From positions 558,001 through 622,000 of the forward strand of contig NW_026705237.1 of assembly GCF_029867415.1 (NCBI RefSeq): a stretch of DNA of 64,000 nucleotides, written 5' to 3'. The notes beneath the pieces are model-generated. The model saw only the letters and a program-made list of their open reading frames with translations. It had not been told where the DNA came from and did no database searches. This stretch comes from Vicia villosa (lineage: Eukaryota > Streptophyta > Magnoliopsida > Fabales > Fabaceae). Position numbers and translations under genes: made by a program. Every line of letters begins with the position of its first letter. Positions within the stretch are counted from its first letter, which is position 1. Below are positions 1-10,649 of this stretch, one piece after another.

Positions 1-329
1 TAATACGTGAATTGGTGTTGATTGATAATAACATTGTTGGCATGATATGTGATATGATATTCATAATGAGTGTGAATGATTACATACTAGTTGTTGTAAC
101 ATGTTGATGTTTATTGTTGTTGTGTGCAATATGTGGAATTTGTCGTTGTTGTTGTAGACCTTATGGTCATTGTTGTTAATTTGTATTATGTTGATAAGAA
201 TGAAGTTGAATAGATGTTGTATGTTGATATGATGTGATGACGTGATTGAGATGTGGTAAAATACTATGATACGGTTATTGCCATAGAACCTTGGCATTGA
301 GTTGATGTTGTTTAGTTGATATGGTTATG

Positions 330-401
330 TTGTTTAAGTTGATTATGTCGTTCAAGTTGATTATGTCGTTTAAGTTGATTAAGTGGTTTAAGTTGTGTTT
401 G
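330..401 (+). repeat. 18-bp tandem repeat, four copies
   Basis: Four consecutive 18-bp units (starts 330, 348, 366, 384) share the core GTTTAAGTTGATTA with a few substitutions. They lie inside the chromovirus 5' LTR. Confidence 0.85.
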
Positions 402-436
402 TGGATGTGCATCATTTGAGTCGCATCCATTGCATT

Positions 437-547
437 GTTTAAGACGGACCTTGTGGCAATTGTTTGAGACGGCCCTTGTGGCAAATGTTTGAGACGGCCC
501 TTGTGGCAAATGTTTGAGACGGCCCAATGGCAAACTGTTTGAGACGG
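437..547 (+). repeat. 25-bp tandem repeat, about 4.4 copies
   Basis: Units start at 437, 462, 487, 512 and 537 and share GTTTGAGACGGCCCTTGTGG. The CCTTGTGGCAAA part also occurs in the hairpin array of the unrelated Ogre LTRs (10650-10813). Confidence 0.85.
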
Positions 548-1292
548 GAGTTTTACTCCCATGGTACCACATGCATATGCATAAGTTTGAGTCACATTCG
601 AGTCGCATTTGAATTGCATTTGAATTGTGTTTGGATTGTTGAGATGACGAGGTGTTTGGTTGTGACGTGATAATGATGTGTTTGTTGTGACGTATTTGAT
701 ATCATACTTGTATATTTGAATATGTGATTAATGACATCGTTGCCGTTTTGAAAGCTGTATTATATTGATAAGTTGTTTTGCGGTGAAACTTGTTGCAAGA
801 TGTTATGTGATGCGAAGTGGTGAAATTATGTATGATTTATATCTCCTATATTATTTATCATGCATTCCTTTATATTGTAATATATCTCACCCCTTTGCTG
901 ATATTTCCCCTACCATGGGAAATGGGCAGGTACTCAAGATTAGTCGTGGAGGTCCGAGGTTATTTATGTGAAGTCTTTATGTTGCTTTATGGCAAGTCGA
1001 GTTGGTGTCCATTGCTCTGATACGTAGCACTCGGGGGGATTAGTCATTATTACTTGATTATTGTATTCCATGATGACACTTGTGTTAAGTTGAATAATAA
1101 AGATGTTTATAAGTTTAAGCTGTAAGTGGTGAATGAAGTTTTGTTCCGAATGCTATGTATCTTTATTAAATGCAATATAAGTATGTTGGTTTGGTTAAGT
1201 CGAATTGTGACATCCCATCTTTGATGAATAATTTTTAAATGCACTCTGATTTTCGCTTATAATTGCGGGGTAGATTTGGGGTGTTACAATAG

Positions 1293-1304
1293 TGGTATCA
1301 GAGC
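1293..1304 (+). other. Primer binding site, tRNA-Met (chromovirus)
   Basis: TGGTATCAGAGC, the standard complement of the initiator tRNA-Met 3' end, lies 4 bases after the LTR end. It fixes the element on the + strand. Confidence 0.9.
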
Positions 1305-3387
1305 AGGTCGGCCCGTCCTTTCAATGTTGTCTAGTGATGTTTATTCCTGTGTACACGATGAGTGTGTGAAACACTGTCGGTACTTGTTGTTCTTCTGATC
1401 GTTTTTCTGCAGGAGTTGGTTTTAATCTAAGTTGGGGAGAAGCTATGCTTCTCGGTTATGTTTCAGTTGTAGGATGTAGTATGCTGCTGAGGGCGACAGT
1501 ACAAGTGTTGTTGGAGTTTGTTGTTTCCTGAATCGAAGATGACTTGGATTTAAGATTTTTGTTGTTAATTAAGTGGAGCATCTTGAGGAAGAGGATGAGC
1601 AGGAATTTTTGATGTTCACTTCTCGAAGGATGAGGAGCTATGTAGAGGTTGTTGGTATGCGAGTATGGTGCAATCTCCTGATGTGTCTGAAGCTAACTGT
1701 AAGTAATGAGAATAAATTCTAGAAGATGGAATTTATAAGGTGCGATATTCCAGTGCTGCTGATGGACTGTGAAGTTGTTGATTGAGCAACCTTGCGTAAG
1801 ATTTCGATGTTGGATCAGTGATTAAAAGAAGTATTGCTGTATGATTGAGCAGTAGTAGAAGCCGTTGAAGTTGTTGAAACTTTCTGAAGCGCGAGTAAGA
1901 ATTGGTAATGCGAAGAGATGAGTGTGATTTCAATAATAAGAAGTGCGGATAATAGTGTACATGAATGTTTGTTTTGATGTATCTTCAGATGTGTTTAAGA
2001 AAGTAGCTGCAAGACGCCGGTGTTAGTTTTTTTTCGGATGATTTTGAAAGATTAGTGAATTATGGAATTATAATGCTTCGAGTGACATGAGTACGAGTTG
2101 GAAAAGGAAATTATTAATGTTGGCAATGATGGTTTATACTCCGTTATGGTTTCCGGCTATCTATTGACAAATTGAGGACTTGATCACCCTTAATCTCTTG
2201 TTGATAGTAGACGGAATCGTGATTGGATGGCATAGACGTATCTTGCTAGCTTGATAGTGCGTAAAGGGATGAATGTTATGTCGTGAAGATAGTTGCTCTC
2301 TGGTTGGTGTGAATCAACGGAAAAGTATCCATGAATCATTAAGAAGTAACGAACAGGTCAGAGAAGCTGGTGTATAGGCGAGATAGTATCGCAAAGTGAA
2401 GGATTGAGAATGTCGAGTGAACAACGGTTTTGTGATGGATGTTTAAGGAAGTCTGAACTAGATTAAGACTTGTGAACCATATGATTGACGGAAAGATTTA
2501 ATGTGGACGGTGACTTAAGATGGATTATCAGAGTTGCGCAGCGGATGTGTAATGTGGCACAGTTGTCATGCATGTGTGTTTGTTAGAGATAGAAAGTCAA
2601 GTATCAGAAGCCTAGGAGAATGGTATGTCTTGATCTACATGTTTGAGTTGGTGGACGTTGAGGTAAGGACGATGTGCCAGAATATGGTATTTTCTCGTGA
2701 ATACTTGCCGAGTTTATGAGGATGATATAAGGGATGTTAGTTGATGGTGGAGTTGGGTGTATTCGTCGAGTAATCTTGTTAAGTTGACGCTATAGTAATT
2801 TGGTTTTTGTTGTTGTTATATTATTGTTGGACTCTGTAAGTAAGAAGTGATATTTTGTACTATGACTGAGTTGAGTATGCTGGCTATGTTGATGTAACTT
2901 ATAAGAGTGATATGACGAGGCGGAGATAGAGCTGTTGGTGTTGGTTAAAGATTGACATGTATAATTATGAGAATGGAAGTAAGTATGTGTTCTGGTGTTG
3001 AGAATGTTGTTAATACGATGATAGTGTGGAGTTGAACACCCAAGTATATGAGGATTATGATTGTTACTACCTTAAGGATCGATAGTCAAGGTATTGTTGA
3101 GCAGTGATGACTCTGTTGCTAAGTTAATGAAGTGAGATTGTATCTCCATATATAAGCGTGTTAAAGTTGTTGTGACCATAAGTATTGGTGAGTCGAGAGA
3201 TTCCTCAGATGGTTGGTAAGTTGTTAACGAGTATGTCGTTGAGATGTCGAATAATTGACACTAGATTTAAGTCAGATTGAGTTGTTTTGGTTGTCAAAGT
3301 GTTGTCAAACGCAATTGAGAATTGGAGAGTTGGAAGCGAAGTTAAGGACGGTTATGTCGGATGGATTTTCGAGGACGAAAATATTCT

Positions 3388-3400
3388 AAGTGGGGGAGAG
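3388..3400 (+). other. Polypurine tract of the chromovirus
   Basis: AAGTGGGGGAGAG directly precedes the TGTAAC start of the 3' LTR. Confidence 0.8.
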
Positions 3401-3833
3401 TTGTAACGCCCCGAATTTAATTAATTATTTAATTAAATTGATCGAGGATTTATTCATTGGAATTAGTTGAAGTCGGGGTTTATCGGTATTATTCTACAAA
3501 CGTAATGGATTATTATGTTGATTTGAGCAGTTAAGTTGTGGTCGGATTTATTAGTCGGATTAGTCAGAGAAGTACAATTGCGAGTTGGTATTGTTAAAGT
3601 TATGGATCGATGGTAAATGTGGAATATTATTGGAAATAATATTCGGTTATGTTGTGTGGTTAATTATTTATGTGTGTTATTTGGCTTAATTGAGTAATTA
3701 AAGAGAGATTATGAATTGGGCCTAAGTGAAACAAATATGACATAAGAGACTGGATTGTGGGTTAAGCCCAATTAAGAAAGAAGGATAGTAAGAGTTAGGG
3801 TTTTAGAGATTAAACCTCATAACTCATTTTGTG

Positions 3834-3880
3834 GAAAAAGAAGAAGAGAAAGAAGAGAAAGAAGAGAAAGAAGAGAGGAA
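3834..3880 (+). repeat. GAAGAGAAA purine microsatellite
   Basis: Repeats of GAAGAGAAA within the 3' LTR. They open a short Glu/Lys-rich frame that has no other sign of coding. Confidence 0.8.
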
Positions 3881-4271
3881 GAGAAGAAAGTTATGGCATG
3901 AAGAGAGGGATGACTCCATTGAAGAGGAGGCTTTTGCTAAGGTAAGGGTGGGGTTCTTACTCTCTAAGGGTTGGCATGATGATGTATATGGTGGGTTAGA
4001 TTGTATGTTATTCTCCATGGAAGTTGTGTGTAGAGATGTTAGGGTTTATGAACAAATGTGTAAATTCATGGTTTGAAATGTGTTTTAATTGATGTTTGAT
4101 GATTGTTATGATGTTTGAAGATCCATAATATGTGTTGTATTTGTGTTTATAACATGTATTCATTGTTGTTCATGATGGTTGGTGTTTTCAGCTTGATTGG
4201 GTTGAGTTTGGGGGTTTTTGGATGGGTTTCGTATGCTGTTTTCTGTGTTTTGGGAGTTTCTGAAATCGCCG

Positions 4272-4375
4272 GTTCGCGCCGCGAACCTTTGTTCGTGCCG
4301 CGAACTTCCTGGCAGAAACTCAGGAAAAATTGGATTCACTCAGTTCGCGCCGCGAACTTTGTTGGCGCCGCGAAC
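4272..4375. repeat. Four CpG-rich 15-bp palindromes in the LTR
   Basis: GTTCGCGCCGCGAAC occurs exactly at 4272-4286 and 4343-4357. One-base variants lie at 4291-4305 and 4361-4375, giving two pairs spaced 18-19 bp. Each is a near-perfect inverted repeat of seven bases around one central C, in an otherwise AT-rich LTR. Confidence 0.9.
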
Positions 4376-5038
4376 CCTGTTTTACAGAACTTTTTCCAAA
4401 CTTTGAAATGATGTAACTTTTGATCCGTAACTCCGTTTTAGGCGCCGTTCGAAGCGTTGGAAAGCTAACGCAATGAACTATACCATGATGCAATAAAATG
4501 ATCCATATGATATAGTTTCATATTATGTTTATTAGGATTAAGTGATGAACTATGTTGTGTTAACAAATGAAGTATGCTCTTTGCGATGAATTGACATAAT
4601 TGTGTTATAGCACTCGGGGGGATTAGTCATTATTACTTGATTATTGTATTCCATGATGACACTTGTGTTAAGTTGCATAATAAAGATGTTTATAAGTTTA
4701 AGCTGTAAGTGGTGAATGAAGTTTTGTTCCGAATGCTATGTATCTTTATTAAATGCAATATAAGTATGTTTGTTTGGTTAAGTCGAATTGTGACATCCCA
4801 TCTTTGATGAATAATTTTTAAATGCACTCTGATTTTCGCTTATAATTGCGGGGTAGATTTGGGGTGTTACACTTACAGGTATATTTCCTTCATAAACTCC
4901 ATTGTATACACACACCTTGACATATATATGTAATTGTTCATACTTGTTCATGTTTGTCCATGTTTGTTCATACTTGTTAATGTGTTTGTTCATGTTATAT
5001 ATGCTTGTTCAACTTAGTACAACACTAGGTTCCCCATA

Positions 5039-5287
5039 GCCTCCTATTGGGCTTCGTGCAAAGAATCTCCCTAGTTTAGGTTAGGACATAGAGTATGGTT
5101 TCCCGGTGAAATCGCTCTAAGAGCTCAAACCAACTATACCATGCCTCCTCTTGGGCTTCGTACAAACGACTTCTCCCTCCCATAGCCTCCTCTTGGGCTT
5201 ACAATGCAAGGACCCTCGATTGTCCCTCCCATAGCCTCCTCTTGGGCTTACAATGCAAGGACCCTCGGATAGCCTCCTCTTGGGCTT
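5039..5287 (+). repeat. GCCTCCTCTTGGGCTT repeat cluster
   Basis: Several dispersed copies of a 16-bp motif. The same cluster appears inverted at 10950-11197 and 47273-47471. Confidence 0.8.
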
Positions 5288-5437
5288 CGTACAAGGACCC
5301 ACGGGCTTCTTATAAGCATCCCCAATATCCAAATCAAATACCCTAGGAGATTAGACATTTATCATCTCTATGATAGGAGTATCTCTTCTATATCATCACA
5401 ATCAATCAATCACTCAATCAATCAACTTAACTTTTTT

Positions 5438-5608
5438 GCCACAAGCCTGGCTAATCAATCAAACCTTTTTGCCACCATACTGGCTGATTAATCAAAGTTT
5501 TTGTCACAAGGCTGACTTCATTGAAACTTTTGCCACAAGGCTGGCTGATTAATCAAAACTTTTTGTCACAAGGCCGACTTCATTGAAAGTTTTTGCCACA
5601 AGGCTGGC
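5438..5608 (+). repeat. Tandem mini-hairpin array in the LTR (six units)
   Basis: Six units of about 30 bp each hold a 4-bp stem around a 6-base loop (mostly CAAGGC). Four units have GCCA...TGGC (5438, 5471, 5532, 5595). Two have GTCA...TGAC (5503) or GTCA...CGAC (5565). The C to T change in one arm is matched by G to A in the other. Confidence 0.75.
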
Positions 5609-6276
5609 TAAAAAACATCTTTATCATTCCAAGCGCCATAAGTGGCACAGCCCATGGCTTATAATGAAAAGATTTCAAACAAAAACAAACAGATGTATAT
5701 GATGATATAGATTAGATACTTCGAACATTTAGATGACATTTGTCTCTTATCCTTTGCTTCCACTAGCATAAGTGGGAACTACGATTGCTCTGACTTTCTC
5801 AACATCCCTTTGAGAATACGTAGGCACAAGGTCGTATCCTTGGCGATCAAAACTTCTCCCTCAAACCACTCAAACCTTAGCACCCGTAGACCCCGAGCTA
5901 CAGATGCTCTGATTCCCTCTAAGGGATATGTATGCAGAGGATCGCGATGATTTTTGCGAGCATAATCAAACAAACACCCTAGGTCCCACCTATCTCACAA
6001 GAACCTCTCCATAACATAGAATGAAAAAACATAGCAAAGAAACCTATAGAGTACTATAGATACGTTGGGTGCTAATACCTTCCCTTCGTATAACCAACCC
6101 TCTTACCCGGAATCTCTCCCCCACTTTTTAGGTTATTGCAACTTTTTTCCTTTTCCTACTTTGGAAACAATAAAAAGTTTGGTCGAAACAAAAGGAAAAT
6201 CATTTTTTGAGCACTCGAGCCCAAAGAAGGCATCAGGTGTCTCATCCCGAAAAAGATACGATTTTTCCCCGCGACA

Positions 6277-6444
6277 GTCACAGTCTAGACAAAGGAAGTA
6301 ACTTTCAAGTTTATCTTTCCGGTATTCAAAGTTTTCACCATCAAATACTGGTGGTCTAGTATAACCATTGTTGCCATTTCCATTGTATTGCTCAGTAGAG
6401 CCAGATGTAGATGTAGATGTGTTTGTTGGAATTTCACCAGCCAT
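6277..6444 (-). pseudogene. 5' fragment of copia gag
   Basis: Starts at ATG 6444. It carries the N-terminal motif TRPPVFDGENFEY also present in the full gag at 57559-58617, with drift (KDKLESYFLCLDCD against KDKLESYFLGLDGD). After about 55 codons the frame runs into the adjacent Ogre-type LTR, so no functional protein is expected. A serine/threonine-rich stretch near the N-terminus is longer than in the other copy. Confidence 0.85.
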
Positions 6445-6516
6445 CTTTTACTGAAGCGTTTTTCTCTTCCTGAATCTTTTCTAAACACGGTTAAGTGCTT
6501 GCACCTTAGAACCGGC

Positions 6517-6528
6517 GCTCTGATACCA
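6517..6528 (-). other. Primer binding site, tRNA-Met (truncated copia)
   Basis: The minus strand reads TGGTATCAGAGC, two bases from the LTR end. Confidence 0.9.
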
Positions 6529-6530
6529 AT

Positions 6531-7669
6531 TGAAGGATAGAAAAACACTTAGAAAGGGGGGGGGGGGGTTTGAATAAGTGTAGCTTTAAAACTTGTAAGA
6601 TAAAAACAATTTGTACAATGATTTTTATCCTGGTTCGTTGTTAACTAAACTACTCCAGTCCACCCCCTTGGAGTGATTTACCTCACCTGAGGATTTAATC
6701 CACTAATCACACGAGATTACAATGGTTTTCCACTTAGCCAACTGCTAAGTCTTCTAGAGTATACTGATCACAACCTGATCACTCTAGGGACAATCTACTT
6801 AGACAACTTCTAAGACTTGCTAGAGTATACTGATCAACAACCTGATCACTCTAGTTCTTACAACTTAATGTAAACAAATTCTTTTAAGAGTTACAATGTT
6901 TTTTAAAAAGTTATTATCACAACTGTGATTTTCTCTTAAGTTTAAGCTTAAAATCTCACTAAGATATTACAACAGCAATGTAGTGAGCTTGATGATGAAG
7001 TTTGAGAGCTTTTGAATCTGACAGCGTTTCTGTATAATGCGCAAGTGTTGTATTTAGATTCTCATCAGAACTTCATATTTATAGGCACTTGAGAAGATGA
7101 TCGTTGGGAGCATTTAATGCTTTGCGTATTCCGTACAGCATTGCATTTAATGTTTCACTCTTTTGTCAACTACCTCGAGCCTTGTTTTTGCTGTGTCTAC
7201 TGACGTTGCCTTTAATAGCTTCTAATGTTCCTTTTGTCAGTCAGCGTAGCCTGCCAGTCTAGTACTTGCTTCTGATCTGATGTTTGTGTAAACAACGTTT
7301 GAATGTCATCAGAGTCAAACAGCTTGGTGCAGAGCATCTTCTTGTCTTCTGACCTTGAAGTGCTTCTGAGCGTGATACCATGAGAACTTCAGTGCTTCTG
7401 CTTCTGATCTCAAGTTCTTCTGGTGCTTCCATAGACCCATGTTCTGATTCTGCTTGACCATCTTCTGATGTATTGCCAGACCATGTTCTGATGTTGCATG
7501 CCGAACCTTCTGAGTCAGTGCTTCTTGCGCTGATTTTGTGCATACTCTTTATATAATTCCTGAAATGGAAATTGCATAGTATTAGAGTACCACATTATCT
7601 CATACAAAATTCATATGCTTGTTATCATCAAAACTAAGAATATTGATCAGAACAAATCTTGTTCTAACA
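6531..7669 (-). repeat. 5' LTR of the truncated copia element
   Basis: On the minus strand it begins TGTTAGAACAAG and ends CTATCCTTCA, 1139 bp. It is clearly related to, but more diverged than, the LTR pair at 50615 and 58704. A run of 13 G (6554-6566) compares with 7 in the other copies. Confidence 0.9.
7076..7083 (-). promoter_or_regulatory. TATA box of the copia LTR
   Basis: TATAAATA on the minus strand, in the context CTATAAATATGAAG, which is conserved in all three copia LTRs here. Confidence 0.6.
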
Positions 7670-8640
7670 CGGGACTCCCTGGTAAGTGTCCAGTAAGCTG
7701 AAATCTTCTTAGAAAACTTAAGGTTCTTTCAGGTTCAAGTTCTCCTCTGTAGAATGGGTGTAACAATCTGTGAATGCAATAGCTAAACACCTGTTGAAAC
7801 ACTAGAGTACAAGAAACGTTAAAGGCTCAAATGCGTAAAAACAAAAGATAATATTAATTACAAAAGTCATAAATGTAACTTGGCACTCCCCGACAATGGC
7901 CCCAAAAACTTGTTGCTCATTTAATTGTATGTCACATGCAAGTATACATGTATGTTTGATTGTAACAAGTGATAAAGATAACAGTATCGTACCCACGGGG
8001 AGTGAAATTGTTATTTATATTTATTTTATAATTAACTATTATTGAGATTAAGAATAAACAAAGAGAGAGAAAAAATAATTGATGGTATGAAATTTGGTGT
8101 CAAGGAAACAGATTGCAAAACAATGCAGATAGAAGTGAGAATGTATTAAGAGGGATTTAGTTGACCTAAGATCCATTAACATCAAGGAAATAAATATGTG
8201 CTTATGATGAGTGGTGTTGAGAGAGGCGAGGTCAGAGTGATCTCATGGTGCATTTTTACAAGATCAAAGCATGCATAAAAAGGGAAAGAGACCAAATCTC
8301 TAAGCCTCACTTATAACCCTAATATGCGTATGTATTTATCCTGAAATCCTAATTACTTGCAATTCCTTATCTCTAATTGAACTAGGTGAGTGAATATCTC
8401 TATCCTACTCGTTTCAACCATTTTTATTATGAAATCCATTTGTTGTTGAATCTCTCAAAACCACAAGTTGTTATATATATATATATTCCTAAATTGACCA
8501 TTCAAAGAAACATATTTATAAACATGTTAACACATAATAAAACAAGTCACTAAACCACACCTCATTTAACATAACAACAACTTAATAATAACTTCACATT
8601 CATCAACTACAAAAGTTTTAGCTCATGATGAACTTAGTAC
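7670..8640 (-). other. Relic with an Athila-like primer site; otherwise unassigned
   Basis: The minus strand at 7904-7887 reads TGGGGCCATTGTCGGGGA, close to the tRNA-Asp type primer site of Athila/Tat elements. On the + side a TG at 7911 could be the LTR boundary, and GTATCGTACCCACGGGGAG (7985-8003) resembles sequence common in such LTRs. This suggests an old minus-strand element whose interior was interrupted by the truncated copia. I found no coding sequence; the far end of the LTR is not visible. Confidence 0.4.
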
Positions 8641-9590
8641 AAACTACAAGCATGGTTCTCCGAGGGAATATTGTGGTCGTCATTTTCTTTACCTCCCCAT
8701 TTCACTTGGGAGGACGGCACGCTAGACCCTTCACGCGAAATTTGGAAGGAGAATGCGCCCGGGATGGGATGAATTTTGTTTCAGTTCTTCCTACGATATC
8801 ACACGAACTTTCTTATTGTCCTACGAGTAGGAACGGGGAAAAAAGATCTCAAATAAACCCTAGGAGTTTGCTAAGTGTGGGGATTCACCAAGACTAGAAA
8901 TTCTGGAGTCCGGGGGGTCGGTTATACATAGGGAAGAGTTTAAGCATCCTACATATTCGTAGTACTCTACGGGAACCTTCTCTGTGTCTATGTGTTTGTG
9001 TTTGTTGCTTATTATTGGGAAAGTTTCTCCTTTGTGTTAGGAGAAAGAATTGAATTGAATTAAAAAGAAAACAGACAAACTGACTATTTTTGGTATTTTA
9101 TTAGCTCGCTGAGATTCCTTGTGAACCTCATGCCTACATATCCCTAATGGAAGTCAGAGCTTAATGTAGTTCGAAGAACTAATTAGGGAAATTAATTATT
9201 TTTGGTGCCTTGCTTAAAGCTCAAGGTTGAAGCTTGAATTAAATCTCTGTTTACAGTAAAGAGACATGAAATCATCTTTACAGAGAGGTATTTCTACTAT
9301 TCCACCACAGACATTAAAAGAGTGACAAAATAACTAAATTCATTTCATTCAAGAGGGGGACCTTACTTGTGTATGTGCAAGTATACCAGTCAACTGCGTC
9401 TTGAATGAAAGAAAGAAAAAAATAGTTTTTTTCGGAAGCGCATTTCCCAAACCATATTTTTTCTCATAAAAAAGTGACTTCGGCGATGCATTTTCGAAGT
9501 TTAGGGGCATTTTTGGGTTTTCGCCGCGGGTGACCAAGAAGGTAGGGGGTCAGGAAAGAAATTATCTAAAACAAATTCAATATATATATG
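8641..9590 (-). repeat. Decayed Tat/Ogre-like LTR relic
   Basis: GGTTATACATAGGGAAGAG (8919-8937) followed by GTAGTACTCTACGGGAACC resembles the LTR module at 10147 in element I and 25400 in element II. Further on, CATGCCTACATATCCCTAATG (9129-9149) and GTCAGAGC match the LTR I stretch CATACATATCCCTTAGAGG. The order of blocks is the same, with much sequence drift. No ends or duplications were found. Confidence 0.5.
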
Positions 9591-9928
9591 GCTACCAAAC
9601 ACCACAACAACCATTTCTTCTTTTCTCCAACTAAGCATTCCCAACAATGTCACCTTTTAATTGACCAGGCCGGCCACCTATAATTCCATCAATCCAAACA
9701 ACACAACCTAACTACAATAACATGAGCAAAGAACTCAATTACGACAACGCGTTAATGCAGAAACAAGATAAAGAAGAATTACATGGTGATGTTTTAGGGA
9801 CCTTGTATCAAACACTTAATGTGAATCAATAGAGATCTATATGAGAAAGGGTATCTCGGGAGTGTGGAACCGGTGGCTTTTATGATCAATCAGGTCGTCA
9901 TCATTAGTATAAAAAATTATTCTCACAT
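9591..9928. other. Unassigned DNA, target region of element I
   Basis: I see no gene or recognisable repeat. The block GGAACCGGTGGC...TATGATCAAT at 9866-9890 is nearly repeated just beyond the far end of element I (60201-60225). Confidence 0.5.
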
Positions 9929-9933
9929 GGAAC
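9929..9933. repeat. Target-site duplication of element I, left
   Basis: GGAAC, identical to 60201-60205. Confidence 0.9.
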
Positions 9934-10649
9934 TGTCGCGTGAAAATCAATATGAGACACTGGATGCCTTCTTTGGGCTCGAGTGCTCAAGAAAATGATT
10001 TGGTTTTTTTGTCACGACCAAACTTTTTATCGTTTCCAAAGTAGGAAAAGGAAAAAAGTTGCAATAACCTTAAAAGATATGCAAAGAAAATAACACAAAA
10101 TTAAAAGCAATGCAAAAGTGGGGGAGAGATCTTGGGTAAGAGGGTTGGTTATACGAAGGGAAGGTATTAGCACCCAACGTATCTATAGAACTCTATAGGT
10201 TTCTTTGTTATGTTTGTCTGTGTATTTCATTCTATGCTATTGGGGAGGTTCTTTTGTGAGATAGGTGGGACCTAAAGTGTTTGTTTGATTATGCTCGCAA
10301 AGATCATCGCAATCTTCTGCATACATATCCCTTAGAGGGAATCAGAGCATTTGTAGCTCGGGGTCTACGGGTGCTAAGGTTTGAGTGTTTTGAGGGAGAA
10401 GTTTTGCTCGCCAAGGATAAGACCTTGTGCCTACGTATTCTCAAAGGGATGTTGAGAAAGTCAGAGCAATCGTAGTTCCCACTTATGCTAGTGGAAGCAA
10501 AGGATAAGAGACAAATGTCATCTTAATGCTCGATGTATCTAATCTATATCATCACATACATCTGTTTAATTTTTGTTTGAAATCTTTTCATTATAAGACC
10601 TGGGCTGTGCCACTTATGGTTCTTAGAATGATAAAGATGTTTTTGTTTA

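Larger units (their letters stand above)
1..1288 (+). repeat. 5' LTR (partial) of a Tekay-like chromovirus
   Basis: The right end, GGGTGTTACA at 1279-1288, is followed at once by a tRNA-Met primer site. Bases 1027-1288 match the end of the 3' LTR (4610-4871) almost base for base. The stretch 1-1026 has no counterpart in the 3' LTR, so the two LTRs differ by a large deletion, and the 5' terminus must lie left of the window. It holds two tandem arrays. The TGTAAC...GTTACA ends and the primer type fit chromoviruses of the Tekay/Del group; the lineage is inferred because no protein domain is left. Confidence 0.75.
1289..3401 (+). mobile_element. Non-coding interior of the chromovirus
   Basis: About 2.1 kb lie between primer site and polypurine tract, against roughly 4-5 kb for an autonomous chromovirus. 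The longest open frame is about 60 codons, and I recognise no gag, protease, RT or integrase motif in any frame. The 3' end (3365-3400) keeps the junction TCGAGGACGAAAAT...GTGGGGGAGAG, typical of the end of pol and the polypurine tract in Tekay-type elements. It is either a deleted and decayed element or a non-autonomous derivative mobilised by a relative. Confidence 0.7.
3402..4871 (+). repeat. 3' LTR of the chromovirus (internally deleted)
   Basis: It starts TGTAACGCCC and ends GGTGTTACA, 1470 bp. The last 262 bp match 1027-1288, but the roughly 1 kb that precedes this in the 5' LTR is missing, with the break at about 4606. The next bases (CTTAC...) belong to an Ogre-type LTR in which this element is inserted. 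The other target-site copy would lie outside the window. Confidence 0.8.
4872..6276 (+). repeat. Ogre-type LTR fragment (same family as element I)
   Basis: This is the reverse complement of 9934 to about 11372, the 3' part of the element I LTR, in sense orientation here. It ends exactly at the LTR terminus (CCGCGACA, 6276) and abuts copia gag with no primer site, so it is a 3' LTR or a solo LTR inserted into copia. Its 5' part was displaced by the chromovirus at 4871 and lies left of the window. Small frames inside it are shadows of repeats. Confidence 0.85.
6277..7669 (-). mobile_element. Truncated SIRE-like copia element
   Basis: This keeps the 5' LTR, primer site and first 168 bases of gag of a copia element closely related to the one at 50615-59910. 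The rest is cut off at 6276, where an Ogre-type LTR end is joined. The remainder of the copia element should lie left of the window beyond the nested inserts. The right flank (CGGGACTCCC) is older DNA. Confidence 0.85.

Noticed and set aside
3831..4076. Glu/Lys-rich small protein
   Set aside because: It comes from a GAAGAGAAA microsatellite within an LTR; the opposite strand is equally open.
5117..5332. Frame with repeated PKRRLWEG peptides (also 10905-11102)
   Set aside because: Translation of the 16-bp AAGCCCAAGAGGAGGC repeats in an LTR.
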